NCBI GenBank assembly: GCA_964615935.1
Contig: CAZTTG010000096.1
Span: 1 to 24,436 of the forward strand
Reading direction: 5' to 3'
Origin: CAZTTG01 sp964615935
Lineage (GTDB): Bacteria > Planctomycetota > UBA1135 > GCA-002686595
Length of the DNA stretch: 24,436 nucleotides
Shown: one piece after another, positions 13,446-21,010 of the stretch
How the letters are laid out: each line of letters begins with the position of its first letter
How positions within the stretch are numbered: position 1 is the first letter of the stretch
The notes under the pieces: model-generated
Databases searched by the model: none
The model's input: the letters and a program-made list of their open reading frames with translations, nothing else
What the model was told of the DNA's origin: nothing
Program-made: the position numbers and the translations under genes

Positions 13446-14663
13446 ATGAATCCGAAGCGCATCCGCGAGCTCCGCGAGGTCTACCGCCGGGGGCTCCTCG
13501 AGGACACCCTCCCGTTCTGGATCGAGCACTCCGTCGACCGCGAGCACGGCGGATTCCGCCTCAGCCTGGATCGGGACGGCTCGGTCCTGTGTCCGGACAA
13601 GGGCCTGTGGGGCCAGGCGCGCTTCACCTGGTTGCTGGCGACCCTGTACGAGAGCGTCGAGCCGCGGGCGGAGTGGCTGGAGCTCGCGCGGCACGGAATC
13701 GAGTTCATCCGCGCCCACGGCTTCGATCAGGACGGCCGCATGTTCTTCTCGGTCACCCGCGAGGGGAGGCCGCTGCGCAAGCGCCGCTACCTGTTCACCG
13801 AGTGCTTCGCGGTCATGGCCCTGGCGGCCTGGGGGAAGGCGTCGGGCGAGGCGCGGGCCCTGGAGGAGGCCCTCGCGCTGTACGAGCGGATCCTGCGACT
13901 CCACACCACCCCGGGGATGCTGGAGCCCAAGGTCGATCCGGGGGGGCGGCCTTCGAAGGGCCTGGGCATGCCGATGGTCCTGATCCACGTGGCGCAGATC
14001 CTGCGGCGCTGCGCGGGGGAGGGGGAGTGGAGCCGCGTCGCCGACCGGTGCATCGAGGAGATCGAGCGCGATCACCTGGATCCGGCCTCGGGCGTCCTGC
14101 TCGAGAGCGTCGGACCGCGGGGCGAGCGCATCGACACCTTCGAGGGGCGGACCATCAACCCGGGCCACTCGATCGAGGCCGGCTGGTTCATCCTGGAGGA
14201 GGCGCGCCAGCGCGGCGCGGATCGGCGGCTCCTGGAGCTCGGCCTGCGCATCGTCGAGGGCGCCTGGCAGATCGGCTGGGACCGCGAGCACGGGGGTCTC
14301 CTCTACTTCCGCGACGCGCGGGGGCTGCCGTGCACCGAGTACTGGCACGACATGAAGTTCTGGTGGCCCCACAACGAGGCCATCATCGCCACCCTGCTGG
14401 CGCACCTCCTGACCGGCGAGGCGAGGTACGAGGAGTGGCACCGGGAGGTCCACGACTGGGCCTTCGCCCACTTCCCCGATCCGGAGCACGGCGAGTGGTT
14501 CGGCTACCTGCACCGCGACGGCGGGCTGTCGACGCGGGTCAAGGGCAACCTGTGGAAGGGCCCCTATCACCTGCCGCGCATGCAGCTCGTCTGCTGGCGG
14601 CTCCTGGAGGAGATGGAGGCCGCGGCAGGAGCCGGACCCGATCTCAGTACGACTCCTTCGTGA
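13446..14663 (+). CDS. N-acylglucosamine 2-epimerase / mannose isomerase (AGE) family protein
   Basis: 405 residues, (alpha/alpha)6-barrel sugar epimerase/isomerase, cytoplasmic. Family landmarks: FWIEHSVDREHGGF near the start, LWGQARFTWLLATLYE, RRYLFTECFAVMAL, NPGHSIEAGW with the catalytic-type His241, YWHDMKFWWPHNEAI, and KGPYHLPRM with the second His375. Members interconvert N-acetylglucosamine/N-acetylmannosamine or glucose/mannose/fructose, or cellobiose at its reducing end; sequence alone does not decide. It starts 17 bp after the phosphoesterase stop with no clear ribosome site. Its 3' end overlaps the convergent membrane gene by 20 bp. Confidence 0.9.
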   Translation: MNPKRIRELREVYRRGLLEDTLPFWIEHSVDREHGGFRLSLDRDGSVLCPDKGLWGQARFTWLLATLYESVEPRAEWLELARHGIEFIRAHGFDQDGRMFFSVTREGRPLRKRRYLFTECFAVMALAAWGKASGEARALEEALALYERILRLHTTPGMLEPKVDPGGRPSKGLGMPMVLIHVAQILRRCAGEGEWSRVADRCIEEIERDHLDPASGVLLESVGPRGERIDTFEGRTINPGHSIEAGWFILEEARQRGADRRLLELGLRIVEGAWQIGWDREHGGLLYFRDARGLPCTEYWHDMKFWWPHNEAIIATLLAHLLTGEARYEEWHREVHDWAFAHFPDPEHGEWFGYLHRDGGLSTRVKGNLWKGPYHLPRMQLVCWRLLEEMEAAAGAGPDLSTTPS

Positions 14664-15156
14664 GCGATTCGAGCAGGGCCTCGAGCCGGCCGCGGGTCGG
14701 CATGCCGGCGAGGATGGCCACGAGGGCCACGGCGGGCGCGATCAGGGCGAGCTGCGCCTTGGTGACCATGTAGATCACGGTTCCGAAGAGCCCCACGCTC
14801 TCGGCCAGGGCCGCTCCGACGATCGTGAGGATGCGGATCGGCTCGGGGATGGTGAGCTCGGCGCCCCGGCCGGGGCGGCCCCGGTCCTCTCGCTGAGCGA
14901 GCTGCTCGCGGGCCGCGGACAGGAAGCTGCGCCGCACCAGGAAGTAGACCGGGATCAGGCCCACGGCCATGAAGGCCAGCACCGCCAGGAGCACGTTCGC
15001 CAGCTCCGGATCGGCCTCGGGGCCCGCGACGTCGATCACCAGGGCGACCGCGGCGAAGAGGGCGACCCCCATCGCCAGCGCGCCCACGATCATCTGCAGG
15101 GTGAGAAGCTCCCCCGGTCCACGCCCTCCCGATCCGTCCGCTCCGCCATCGGTCAT
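14644..15156 (-). CDS. Four-TM membrane protein, unknown
   Basis: 170 residues from the ATG at 15156, chosen because an AGAGAGG ribosome site lies about 10 nt upstream; a longer in-frame start at 15246 has none. Four hydrophobic segments: LTLQMIVGALAMGVALFAAVALVI, ANVLLAVLAFMAVGLIPVYFLV, ILTIVGAALAESVGLFGTVIY and ALIAPAVALVAILAGM (each named only to mark one helix). The second and third are joined by a charged loop. It resembles small uncharacterised integral membrane proteins. It overlaps the convergent epimerase gene by 20 bp. No function can be assigned. Confidence 0.75.
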   Translation of the reverse strand: MTDGGADGSGGRGPGELLTLQMIVGALAMGVALFAAVALVIDVAGPEADPELANVLLAVLAFMAVGLIPVYFLVRRSFLSAAREQLAQREDRGRPGRGAELTIPEPIRILTIVGAALAESVGLFGTVIYMVTKAQLALIAPAVALVAILAGMPTRGRLEALLESLTKESY

Positions 15157-15222
15157 CTGATCCAACCTCTCTCTCAGGCGGGCGCCGGCGGCCTCCGGAG
15201 GGGGTCCGCCCGCTGCCCGCGC

Positions 15223-15251
15223 TTGACATTCCTCGCGTCCGCCCATGCTAT
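15223..15251 (+). promoter_or_regulatory. Candidate promoter with consensus -35 upstream of repeat copy B
   Basis: A perfect TTGACA (15223-15228) is followed after 17 bp by TGCTAT (15246-15251; TATCGG is an alternative at 15249). If used, the transcript toward the gene at 15390 would have a leader of about 130 nt containing repeat copy B. Confidence 0.4.
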
Positions 15252-15306
15252 CGGGGCTCCAACGACGGACGGCCCTCGTGCCCTCGCCTTTCTACCGTCT
15301 GCCCTG

Positions 15307-15380
15307 CCGACCGTCCACAGCCCGCCGCCCACCCAGGGGACGGTCGGGATTCCGCTCGGTTGCGGGTCGATTCGCGAGAG
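15307..15380. repeat. Dispersed intergenic inverted-repeat element, copy B
   Basis: Perfect 10-bp arms CCGACCGTCC (15307-15316) and GGACGGTCGG (15338-15347) around a 21-nt C-rich loop ending CCCAGG. Loop, right arm context (CCCAGGGGACGG) and about 30 bp of right flank match copy A at 9211. Two base pairs of the stem differ between copies, with both partners changed. Confidence 0.6.
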
Positions 15381-15389
15381 GGAGTCCGG

Positions 15390-17447
15390 ATGAGCTCCGC
15401 GCGCACCACCGCCGCCTTCGCCCTCGGGCTGGCCGGCCTGGCCGCCCAGGTGCTGCTCTTCCGGGAGGCCCTGGTCCGGGCGGGGGGCGACGAGCTGGCC
15501 CTGGGCACGCTGCTCGCGACCTGGCTCGCCGCCGGGGCTGCCGGGGCCTTTCTGAGCCGGTGGCCGCGGAGGCGCGCGCCCTGGCTCGTCCTCGCCGGCC
15601 TCGCGGTGCTCGGGGCCGCCTTGGTGGGGGGGATGGTCGCCTGGAGGGCGGGACCCGCGCTGGGCGGTGCCCTGCCCGGGGAGCGCCTGGGGATCGCCGT
15701 CCTCGGGCTGCAGGCCCTGGTCTGGAACGGCCCGGCCGCCGCAGCGGCCGCCTGGCTGCTCGGCCGGCTGGCCGAGGCCGGCGGCCGGCGAGCGCCCTCG
15801 CTCCTGGCCTGGGAGGCGGTCGGCGCGGCCGTGGCGGGGCTCCTCCTGGCGCTGGAGCCGGTCCTGCGCATCGCGTCGACGGCCGGGAACCTCGACACCC
15901 GGCACGGCCGCTACGAGGTGGTCGAGCGCGGGGCCGAGCGCTGGCTGCGATGGAACGGGCGGGACGCCTGGATCCTCGCGGGGGGCACCCGCGAGTGCCG
16001 CGTCCCCCTGGCCGTCCTCCTCCTCCAGCCGCCCACCGCCTCCACGGTGCTGCTCGCCGGCGACCCCGACCTCCTTCCGCTCGCCCTGACCTGCGGCCCG
16101 CGACGGATCGACCTGCTCCTGCCGGACGCGGCCCTCGGACCCTGGCTGCGCGAGCGGGCCGGGCCCGATCTGGCGGCCGCCCTCGACGACCCCAGGGTGC
16201 GCCTCTGCGCGGGCGACCTGCGGGCCTGGCTGCGAGGGCCCGAGCCCCGCTACGGGGCGATCTGGCTCGGGGGAGGCGATCCGGATCGGGGGGATGCGGC
16301 CCGCAGGGTCAGCGTCGAGGGGATGCGGGCCCTGCGCGAGCACCTCGCCGACGAGGGAGCGCTGGGTCTGCGTCTCGGCGCGGTGGACGGCGTCCGCGGA
16401 TCCCTCGGGATGCAGCGAGCCGCCCTCCTCGCCGCGGGCTGCGCCGATGCTGGCCTGGAGCCCGCGGCGCTGCCCGACGGGACCCTCCTGGCGGTCGCCT
16501 CTCCCGGGCGGTGGCGCCTGGATCCCGACGAGCTGAGGCGAGACGCCGAGCTCCGAGGACTGGCCGGGGTCCGCTCCCTCGCCGCGGCCTGGAGCACGCT
16601 CCTCGCCCCGGCGAGCGTCGAGGCATTGAACCGGGCCCTGCGCCCGGAGCTCGAAGACGAGGACCCGTTGGCCGTTCTCCTGAGCGAGCGCCCGCTGCGG
16701 CCCGGCACCTGGCCGCCCTTCTCGGCCGGGGAGCGGCACACCGATCGGAGGCCCCGGGCGAGGACGCTCAGCGCGCGGATCCTCGAGAGCCACGCCCGCG
16801 GAGGCCGCCCGGACCTGCTGGAGGGACTCGGGCGAGCCGGGGGAGGGGGCCTCTTCGCCCTGTGCCTCGCCGGGCTCCTCGGCCTGGCCCGGGTGACCTC
16901 GCTCCGGGGGCCTCGGGGCGCGATGACCACCGCCCTGAGCCTCGCGAGCAGCAGCCTCGCGGGCTCGGCCGCCCTGGTCCTGCTCTTCGAGCGGTACCAG
17001 GCCCACACGGGGGCCCTCTTCGCCGACCTCGGGTGGCTCAGCGGCGCCTTCCTCCTCGGCTTCGCCACGGGCAGCCGGGCCCACCGCCTGGCGCGCGGGT
17101 GGAGGGCGGACGTCCTCATGGGCCTCGCCCTGGGGGCGCTCCTGGCCTGGGCGGCCGGATCCGATCCCTCGGCGGCGGGCGCGGGGATCTGCGCCCTGCT
17201 GCTGGGGCTCGGGGTGGGGGCACCCGTGGGGGGGGCCGCCTCGGCCGGTCGCCCGGCCTGGGCCTGGGGACTGGACCTCCTCGGGGCGGCTCCGGGCGCC
17301 TGGCTGGCCTCCGTGGCGCTCCTGCCGCAAGCCGGCTGGCTCGGCTGCCTGGCCGTCCTGGGCGGCCTCAAGACCGCCCCCCTGTTCCTGCGCCTGGCCT
17401 CGGCCCGATCCCGGGCCGGGGCCGCCGACGGCGGGTCTTCCGTATGA
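15390..17447 (+). CDS. Membrane protein with a degenerate spermidine-synthase-like domain
   Basis: 685 residues from the ATG at 15390, preceded by GAGAGGGAG as ribosome site. Hydrophobic N-terminal block (about 5-165, some four to five helices), a soluble middle (about 170-480) and a C-terminal block of further helices (about 500-670). The middle keeps the outline of spermidine synthase: LLAGDPDLLPLALTCGPRRIDLLLPDAAL, DDPRVRLCAGDLRAWLRGPEPRYGAIWLGGGDP (two segments of the fold). The SAM glycine motif GGGDG is reduced to AGDPD and the acidic residue normally after the first strand is altered. This is the fused 'membrane spermidine synthase-like' architecture, probably without polyamine synthesis. 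It may be cotranscribed with, or merely precede, the radical SAM operon 96 bp downstream. Confidence 0.75.
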   Translation: MSSARTTAAFALGLAGLAAQVLLFREALVRAGGDELALGTLLATWLAAGAAGAFLSRWPRRRAPWLVLAGLAVLGAALVGGMVAWRAGPALGGALPGERLGIAVLGLQALVWNGPAAAAAAWLLGRLAEAGGRRAPSLLAWEAVGAAVAGLLLALEPVLRIASTAGNLDTRHGRYEVVERGAERWLRWNGRDAWILAGGTRECRVPLAVLLLQPPTASTVLLAGDPDLLPLALTCGPRRIDLLLPDAALGPWLRERAGPDLAAALDDPRVRLCAGDLRAWLRGPEPRYGAIWLGGGDPDRGDAARRVSVEGMRALREHLADEGALGLRLGAVDGVRGSLGMQRAALLAAGCADAGLEPAALPDGTLLAVASPGRWRLDPDELRRDAELRGLAGVRSLAAAWSTLLAPASVEALNRALRPELEDEDPLAVLLSERPLRPGTWPPFSAGERHTDRRPRARTLSARILESHARGGRPDLLEGLGRAGGGGLFALCLAGLLGLARVTSLRGPRGAMTTALSLASSSLAGSAALVLLFERYQAHTGALFADLGWLSGAFLLGFATGSRAHRLARGWRADVLMGLALGALLAWAAGSDPSAAGAGICALLLGLGVGAPVGGAASAGRPAWAWGLDLLGAAPGAWLASVALLPQAGWLGCLAVLGGLKTAPLFLRLASARSRAGAADGGSSV

Positions 17448-17459
17448 ATGTCGCTCAGG

Positions 17460-17492
17460 CTCGTGACCGGGGCTCCCGACAGGGGTTACGAG
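17460..17492 (+). terminator. Hairpin between the membrane protein gene and the next operon
   Basis: CTCGTGACC (17460-17468) pairs with GGTTACGAG (17484-17492) over 9 bp with one G-U pair and a 15-nt loop, 12 bp after the stop. No U-tract follows. The right arm overlaps the -35 of the next promoter candidate, so it may be an operator rather than a terminator. Confidence 0.35.
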
Positions 17493-17514
17493 TGGTGGGG
17501 CGCTGCGGCAGAAT
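17486..17514 (+). promoter_or_regulatory. Candidate promoter of the LTxxQ-like/radical SAM operon
   Basis: TTACGA (17486-17491), a 17-bp spacer and CAGAAT (17509-17514). The -10 and its GG-flank repeat the element at 9396-9403. A leader of about 20 nt with AGGAGG follows before the ATG at 17544. Confidence 0.4.
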
Positions 17515-17543
17515 AGTGGGGCCCCCAGGCCAGGAGGTCGGTC

Positions 17544-19394
17544 ATGAAATCCCTGCTGCTCATTCCCCTGCTCTTCGTCGGCACCCCGGACGGCGGAACC
17601 GAGGCCGAGGAGGCCCGGCGCGACCTCGAGGCTCTGGCGACCCGGATCCAGCTCGGCTCCGCCCGCGTGCTTCTCGAGCCCGACGCCGCCCAGCGCGAGG
17701 CCCTGGCCCGGATCGCCGATCGCGTGGGCGCCGAGCGCCGCGACTACATGGGGTCCTGGCTGTCGGTCCTCAAGCTCCAGAAGGTCGCCTTCACCGCCTT
17801 CCGCGAGCAGGACCTCGACGGGGGCGAGTTCGAGCCCGGCACCGAGCAGGTGACCGCCAAGGCGAACCGGCTGGAGAAGGAGCTGCGCTGCGACGTGGGG
17901 GACGACGTCTCCGGTGTCGCGGATCTCGGCCGCGAGGTCCTGACCCCCGGTCAGACCCTGCTCCTGGACGTGCTCGGTCCCGAGGACTTCGTGCGCTGCG
18001 CGCTGGGACCGCCGGATCGCGCGCCGGGTCAGCCCCTGATCCGGACGGCCTGGTCGGCGCTGCACGACATGGAGCGCACCCGCCCGAGCACCGTGAAGCG
18101 CTGCGCGCTCGCGGGAGCGCAGCAGATCCTGGACGTGGCGGCGCGCGAGAGGATCCGCCCCTGGGACCGCCCGGCCGAGCTCGATCGCATCGCGGGCCTG
18201 CTCGAGCGCGCGGCCTCGCTGCCGGACGCGGCCGCCGCTCGCTGCCGGGGCGAGCTGGCGCAGGAGCTGCTTCCCCGTACGCGGGATCGCTACGTGAAGG
18301 AGGGGCTCGACGAGTCCCGCAGGAAGGACCGCGGGGGGCTGAGCACCTTCGGCCGGCTGCTGGTCGCCCCGGGGGCCTCGGATCTCCTGCGCGGTGAGGT
18401 GGACGCTCCGCTGCCGCCGATCGAGCAGGAGGTGCGCTGCCTCGAGGAGGAGGTGGCCGCCTTGCGCGGCGACATCAACCTGCTCAACCTGCTCAACGGA
18501 CTGCACCTCAGCCGGCCGCAGCTCAAGGCCCTGGCCGCGCTGGGGGATGAGATCGCCTCCGAGGCCGCGCCTCGGGTCACCGGATCGGCGCTCCCGGCCG
18601 TGCTCGAGGCCCTGGGGTATCCCTCGCAGTTCGCCCAGCACCCCCCCGAGAGCGCGCGCGATCGGCGCAAGCTCCGGCAGGCCCTCGAGGGGGCTTGCCT
18701 GGCGCTCGAGCGCGGGCAGCTGCCGAAGGCCGGGCGCGGCAAGTGGAAGGACGAGAAGCTGACCCGCGTCCGGGGCATGCCCGCCGGGATTCGCCACCCG
18801 GCCCCGCCGGTCCCCCGCGGTCCGGCGGCCCTCGCGATCCTGAGCCCGGCCCAGCAGCGGGTGCTGCTCGAGTTCTCGGCCTGCCTGATCCCTCCCCGGA
18901 ACCTCAAGGACCCGGTTCGCGTGGGACAGGCCGGCAGCGACGACCAGGAGCTGGCCGCCCTGAAGAAGGCCCGGGAGGTCCAGCCCGGCCGCTACGTCCA
19001 GCGGCGCGAGCACCTGGCCGAGGGCATCCTCTCCCGGATCGAGTCGCACGAGGGCCGCTTCCCGCCCGGCGAGCGCGAGGACGTGCTCGAGGAGCTCGCG
19101 TGCCTGATCGACGAGATGCGCGGGCTGGACGACGCCGCCTTCGCGGTCCAGGGACCGGAGCTGGCGGCGCGCCTGCGCAGCCTCACCCATCCGATCCGGC
19201 CCGCGCGCAGCGGGAACGAGCGGCGCGAGCTGGAGCGGCGCGCGGAGCGCTGGCTGCTCACGGCGCGCTTCCCCCCCCTGGCGCGCGAGGTCGCCGTGCG
19301 GCGCGATGCGCGGGGCGTCCCCGATCCGATCGACCTGGACACCATCGCTGCGGCGCCCTCCTGCTCGGGCGACGGCACCTGCGCCGTGGACTGA
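17544..19394 (+). CDS. Exported helical protein with LTxxQ-like motifs and C-terminal Cys motif
   Basis: 616 residues; AGGAGG 7 nt before the ATG fixes the start. A short N-terminal signal (MKSLLLIPLLFVGTPDGG) suggests export. The rest is helical. Two segments resemble the LTxxQ motif of Spy/CpxP-like periplasmic proteins: LLNLLNGLHLSRPQL (about 311-325) and ILSPAQQRVLLEFSACLIPP (about 432-451), the latter followed by NLKDPVRVGQ. It ends in SCSGDGTCAVD, two cysteines spaced by five residues, suited to metal binding or a disulfide. It has several other Cys, unusual for an exported protein. Its stop is 3 bp before the radical SAM gene, so the two are almost certainly made together; this protein is a candidate substrate or partner. 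No family name can be given with confidence. Confidence 0.72.
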   Translation: MKSLLLIPLLFVGTPDGGTEAEEARRDLEALATRIQLGSARVLLEPDAAQREALARIADRVGAERRDYMGSWLSVLKLQKVAFTAFREQDLDGGEFEPGTEQVTAKANRLEKELRCDVGDDVSGVADLGREVLTPGQTLLLDVLGPEDFVRCALGPPDRAPGQPLIRTAWSALHDMERTRPSTVKRCALAGAQQILDVAARERIRPWDRPAELDRIAGLLERAASLPDAAAARCRGELAQELLPRTRDRYVKEGLDESRRKDRGGLSTFGRLLVAPGASDLLRGEVDAPLPPIEQEVRCLEEEVAALRGDINLLNLLNGLHLSRPQLKALAALGDEIASEAAPRVTGSALPAVLEALGYPSQFAQHPPESARDRRKLRQALEGACLALERGQLPKAGRGKWKDEKLTRVRGMPAGIRHPAPPVPRGPAALAILSPAQQRVLLEFSACLIPPRNLKDPVRVGQAGSDDQELAALKKAREVQPGRYVQRREHLAEGILSRIESHEGRFPPGEREDVLEELACLIDEMRGLDDAAFAVQGPELAARLRSLTHPIRPARSGNERRELERRAERWLLTARFPPLAREVAVRRDARGVPDPIDLDTIAAAPSCSGDGTCAVD

Positions 19395-19397
19395 GGA

Positions 19398-20558
19398 ATG
19401 GCGCGCGCCGACGGGCAGGGTCCGGTCGCCCGCCTGCAGCGGCGGCAGTTCCTGACCTCGATGGGGGGGCTGGCCGCCCTGCCCCTCGTGTGGAGCAGCC
19501 CCGCCGGGCGGGTGCTGCGCGATCTGGTCGACGCGGGCGGGGAGCGCGAGGTGCTGGAGGGCTACTGGGAGTCGCTGCCCGGCCGCCGCACGCGCTGCCA
19601 CGTGTGTCCGCTGGACTGCCTGCTCGAGGACGGGGAGACCTGCTTCTGCCGCACCCGCACCAACTTCGGCGGGCGGCTGATGGCCATGGCCTGGGAGAAC
19701 CCCTGCGTGCTGGCCGTCGATCCCGTCGAGAAGGTCCCGCTCAACCACTTCACCCCGGGCGCCAGCACCCTGGCGCTGGGCACCGGGGGCTGCAACCTGC
19801 GCTGCCTCTACTGTCAGAACTGGGAGCAGTCCCAGAAGAAGCCCGGGGAGCTCGAGAACCACGAGCTCCCGGTGGAGCGGGTCGCGGATTCGCTGGAGGG
19901 CAGCCGGACGCGGACCATCGCCTTCACCTACACCGAGCCGATCGCCTTCCTGGAGTACCTGTGCGAGGTGGCCGCCCACGCGCGCTCGAAGAAGGTCCGC
20001 TGCGTGGCGGCCACGGCGCTGTTCGCCACCCCCAAGGCGGCCCGCCACCTGGGGCGCCACCTGGACGCCGCCTGCGTGGCCATCAAGGGCTTCAACCAGA
20101 CCTTCTACGACCGCGTGTGTGGCTCGCAGCTCGCGCCGGTGCTGGAGGCGGCCGAGGTCCTGGCCGCCGAGGACGTTCACCTGGAGATCACCACCCTGGT
20201 CGTTCCGGGCTACAACGACGATCCCCAGGAGCTCGAGGACCTGGCGCGCTGGATCGAGAAGCACCTGGGTCCCGACACTCCCTGGCACGTCGCCCGCTTC
20301 GTCCCCAAGTACCGACTGTCCAAGGTGCCGCGCACCACGATCGAGTCCCTGGAGGCCATCCGCGAGCGGGGCCGGGACGCCGGGCTGCGCTACGTGTACC
20401 TCTCGAACGTGGCCCCCCACGAGGGCAACCACACCTACTGCGCGCGCTGCGGCGCCCCCGCGATCGAACGGCTGGGCTTCAAGCTGCTGCGCAACGGCCT
20501 GCGCCCCAAGGGCCGCTGCCCCGAGTGCCCGCGCAAGATCCCCGGCGTCTGGCAGTAG
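19398..20558 (+). CDS. amrS: Radical SAM enzyme of the AmmeMemoRadiSam (AmrS) type with Tat signal
   Basis: 386 residues. The radical SAM cluster motif is C132-x3-C136-x2-C139 (GGCNLRCLYCQNWE). AmrS-specific N-terminal cysteines: C67-x2-C70-P-x2-C74 and C82-x-C84. C-terminal zinc-ribbon-like pairs: C348-x2-C351 and C374-x2-C377, ending KIPGVW. It opens with a twin-arginine signal: RLQRRQFLTS (Arg15-Arg16) followed by a hydrophobic stretch MGGLAALPLVW, so it is predicted to be folded with its cluster and exported. The usual partners AMMECR1 and Memo are not in this window. It begins 3 bp after the LTxxQ-like gene. The AmrS reaction is not something I can state; a protein-modifying role on the neighbour is inference. 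Confidence 0.88.
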   Translation: MARADGQGPVARLQRRQFLTSMGGLAALPLVWSSPAGRVLRDLVDAGGEREVLEGYWESLPGRRTRCHVCPLDCLLEDGETCFCRTRTNFGGRLMAMAWENPCVLAVDPVEKVPLNHFTPGASTLALGTGGCNLRCLYCQNWEQSQKKPGELENHELPVERVADSLEGSRTRTIAFTYTEPIAFLEYLCEVAAHARSKKVRCVAATALFATPKAARHLGRHLDAACVAIKGFNQTFYDRVCGSQLAPVLEAAEVLAAEDVHLEITTLVVPGYNDDPQELEDLARWIEKHLGPDTPWHVARFVPKYRLSKVPRTTIESLEAIRERGRDAGLRYVYLSNVAPHEGNHTYCARCGAPAIERLGFKLLRNGLRPKGRCPECPRKIPGVWQ

Positions 20559-20570
20559 GCGGGTGATCCT

Positions 20571-20861
20571 CTACGGCTTCGGGCGCTCGGGCTTCATGCG
20601 CCGCAGCGCTCGGCGCAGCTTGTAGGGCAGCTTCCGCTCCCAGGCGTTGATCCAGCGCCCCACGCGCCGGCTGGCCATCCCCAGCGCGATCAGCCCCAGG
20701 GCGTAGAAGGGCACACCCGTCACGATGGGCACCAGCCAGCCCAGGATGCCCAGCAGGAAGAAGACCACCGCCAGGGCCACCAGCGCCACGCGCACGGTCA
20801 GGCGGCGGCGAGCCTCGGCGACCTCGATCAGGTCGGGTAGCGGTTCTTCGGCTTCCTGCAA
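20571..20861 (-). CDS. Small two-TM membrane protein
   Basis: 96 residues with two membrane segments (about 24-44, VALVALAVVFFLLGILGWLV, and 48-66, GVPFYALGLIALGMA) joined by a tight turn, then a strongly basic tail (RRVGRWINAWERKLPYKLRR). The layout is like PGPGW-type small putative transmembrane proteins. It starts at TTG (20861) with GGTGAG in front. A TAGAAT -10 lies on the minus strand at 20885-20880. It converges with the radical SAM gene across 12 bp. Function unknown. Confidence 0.7.
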   Translation of the reverse strand: MQEAEEPLPDLIEVAEARRRLTVRVALVALAVVFFLLGILGWLVPIVTGVPFYALGLIALGMASRRVGRWINAWERKLPYKLRRALRRMKPERPKP

Positions 20862-20879
20862 GCTCTCACCGATTCGGCC

Positions 20880-20885
20880 ATTCTA
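20880..20885 (-). promoter_or_regulatory. TAGAAT -10 element for the small membrane protein
   Basis: TAGAAT matches 5 of 6 consensus bases and lies 18 bp before the TTG start at 20861, leaving a leader of about 12 nt that includes GGTGAG. No good -35 is seen 16-18 bp upstream. Confidence 0.35.
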
Positions 20886-21010
20886 GTCGCATCCCGGGGG
20901 CGTTCTACCGCAATCGCCGGCCGGGGCTTGACGGCCGACGGCGAGCAGGGGACCTTGTCACGTCACGCGTCCTCTCCATCCGCGCTCCGTCCCCGACCCG
21001 GAGGATTCCG

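Noticed and set aside
15157..15246. Longer start at 15246 for the four-TM protein
   Set aside because: No ribosome site there, while the ATG at 15156 has AGAGAGG upstream; the extra 30 residues are Arg/Pro/Gly filler.
15174..20432. A 1752-codon minus-strand open frame
   Set aside because: It runs opposite three well-supported plus-strand genes and has Arg/Pro/Gly-rich low-complexity content without domains; its only interesting part is repeat copy B, reported separately.
20928..20956. TTGACG as -35 of the interrupted lipoprotein gene
   Set aside because: The -35 is good, but the sequence 16-19 bp downstream (GACCTT/ACCTTG) has no acceptable -10, so I do not list it as a promoter.
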